This document shows, in pieces, positions 6,613 to 6,673 of a stretch of 6,673 bases of DNA. The position numbers were made by a program, and so were the translations under genes. The notes below the pieces were generated by a model that was not told the origin of the DNA, made no database searches, and saw nothing but the letters and a program-made list of their open reading frames with translations. The stretch is from Oscillospiraceae bacterium (GTDB lineage: Bacteria > Bacillota > Clostridia > Oscillospirales > UBA929): contig JAIRML010000152.1 of NCBI GenBank assembly GCA_031258665.1, positions 1-6,673 of the forward strand, read 5' to 3'. Numbering within the stretch: the stretch's first letter is position 1; each line of letters begins with the position of its first letter.

Positions 6613-6639
6613 TTGTTGAAAAACTTTGTTTTTCAACAA
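6613..6639. promoter_or_regulatory. Perfect AT-rich inverted repeat (11-bp arms)
   Basis: TTGTTGAAAAA and TTTTTCAACAA are exact reverse complements separated by CTTTG. The site lies about 125 bases upstream of the -35 box. It could be an operator for a dimeric repressor or a hairpin at the end of an upstream transcript. It lacks the GC-rich stem of a normal terminator, so an operator seems at least as likely. Confidence 0.5.
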
Positions 6640-6653
6640 CACGGGGGGTGGGT

Positions 6654-6673
6654 CGAGGCGCTGAGGCGCCTCG
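6654..6673. repeat. GC-rich inverted repeat at the window edge
   Basis: CGAGGCG (6654-6660) and CGCCTCG (6667-6673) are reverse complements around CTGAGG, and GAGGCGC also occurs twice in direct orientation. The structure touches the last base and may continue. It could be the terminator stem of a neighbouring gene or part of an intergenic repeat. Confidence 0.4.

Noticed and set aside
6574..6673. Rho-independent terminators in the upstream hairpins.
   Set aside because: The two GC-rich stems have no adjoining T run on either strand. The AT-rich stem at 6613-6639 lacks GC pairs in the right place.
1..6673. CRISPR array, tRNA or rRNA, mobile element, or defence or phage system.
   Set aside because: No spaced repeats, RNA gene signatures, transposase motifs, attachment sites or defence genes were seen. 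Almost the whole window is one carbohydrate-active enzyme gene.

Overview
The window holds one very large gene on the minus strand plus its promoter region. The gene is GC-rich and strongly prefers G or C at third codon positions. The roughly 160 bases upstream are much more AT-rich. A near-consensus sigma-70/sigma-A type promoter, a strong AAGGAG ribosome binding site, a Sec signal peptide and a FIVAR domain suggest a GC-rich Gram-positive bacterium, perhaps a Clostridia-like or Paenibacillus-like plant-polysaccharide degrader. This placement is inference. No ribosomal or housekeeping gene is present to confirm it.

Layout, read in the gene's direction from right to left: 6654-6488 is non-coding DNA with three inverted repeats and a tandem 24-bp direct repeat that touches the -35 box. 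The promoter is at 6487-6458 and the ribosome binding site at 6416-6411. The start codon is at 6400, and the frame stays open to base 1 with no stop (2133 codons visible, C-terminus outside the window).

The protein is a secreted, multi-domain alpha-L-rhamnosidase-type enzyme (glycoside hydrolase family 78) carrying two GH78 modules in one chain. The order is: signal peptide; Ig-like GH78 N-terminal domain; two laminin-G/concanavalin-like domains; GH78 beta-sandwich, middle and (alpha/alpha)6 catalytic domains; C-terminal beta domain; FIVAR helical domain; F5/8-type C (CBM32-like) domain; second GH78 N-terminal sandwich; a third laminin-G-like domain; and a second GH78-type catalytic domain cut by the window edge.

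The likely job is removal of L-rhamnose from complex plant or microbial glycans (for example pectic rhamnogalacturonan or rhamnosylated glycosides) outside the cell, with four lectin-like or carbohydrate-binding-like domains holding the substrate. Two catalytic sites with different signature motifs suggest two linkages or substrates are handled by one polypeptide. I see no other gene. The long open frames on the plus strand are antisense shadows of this gene.
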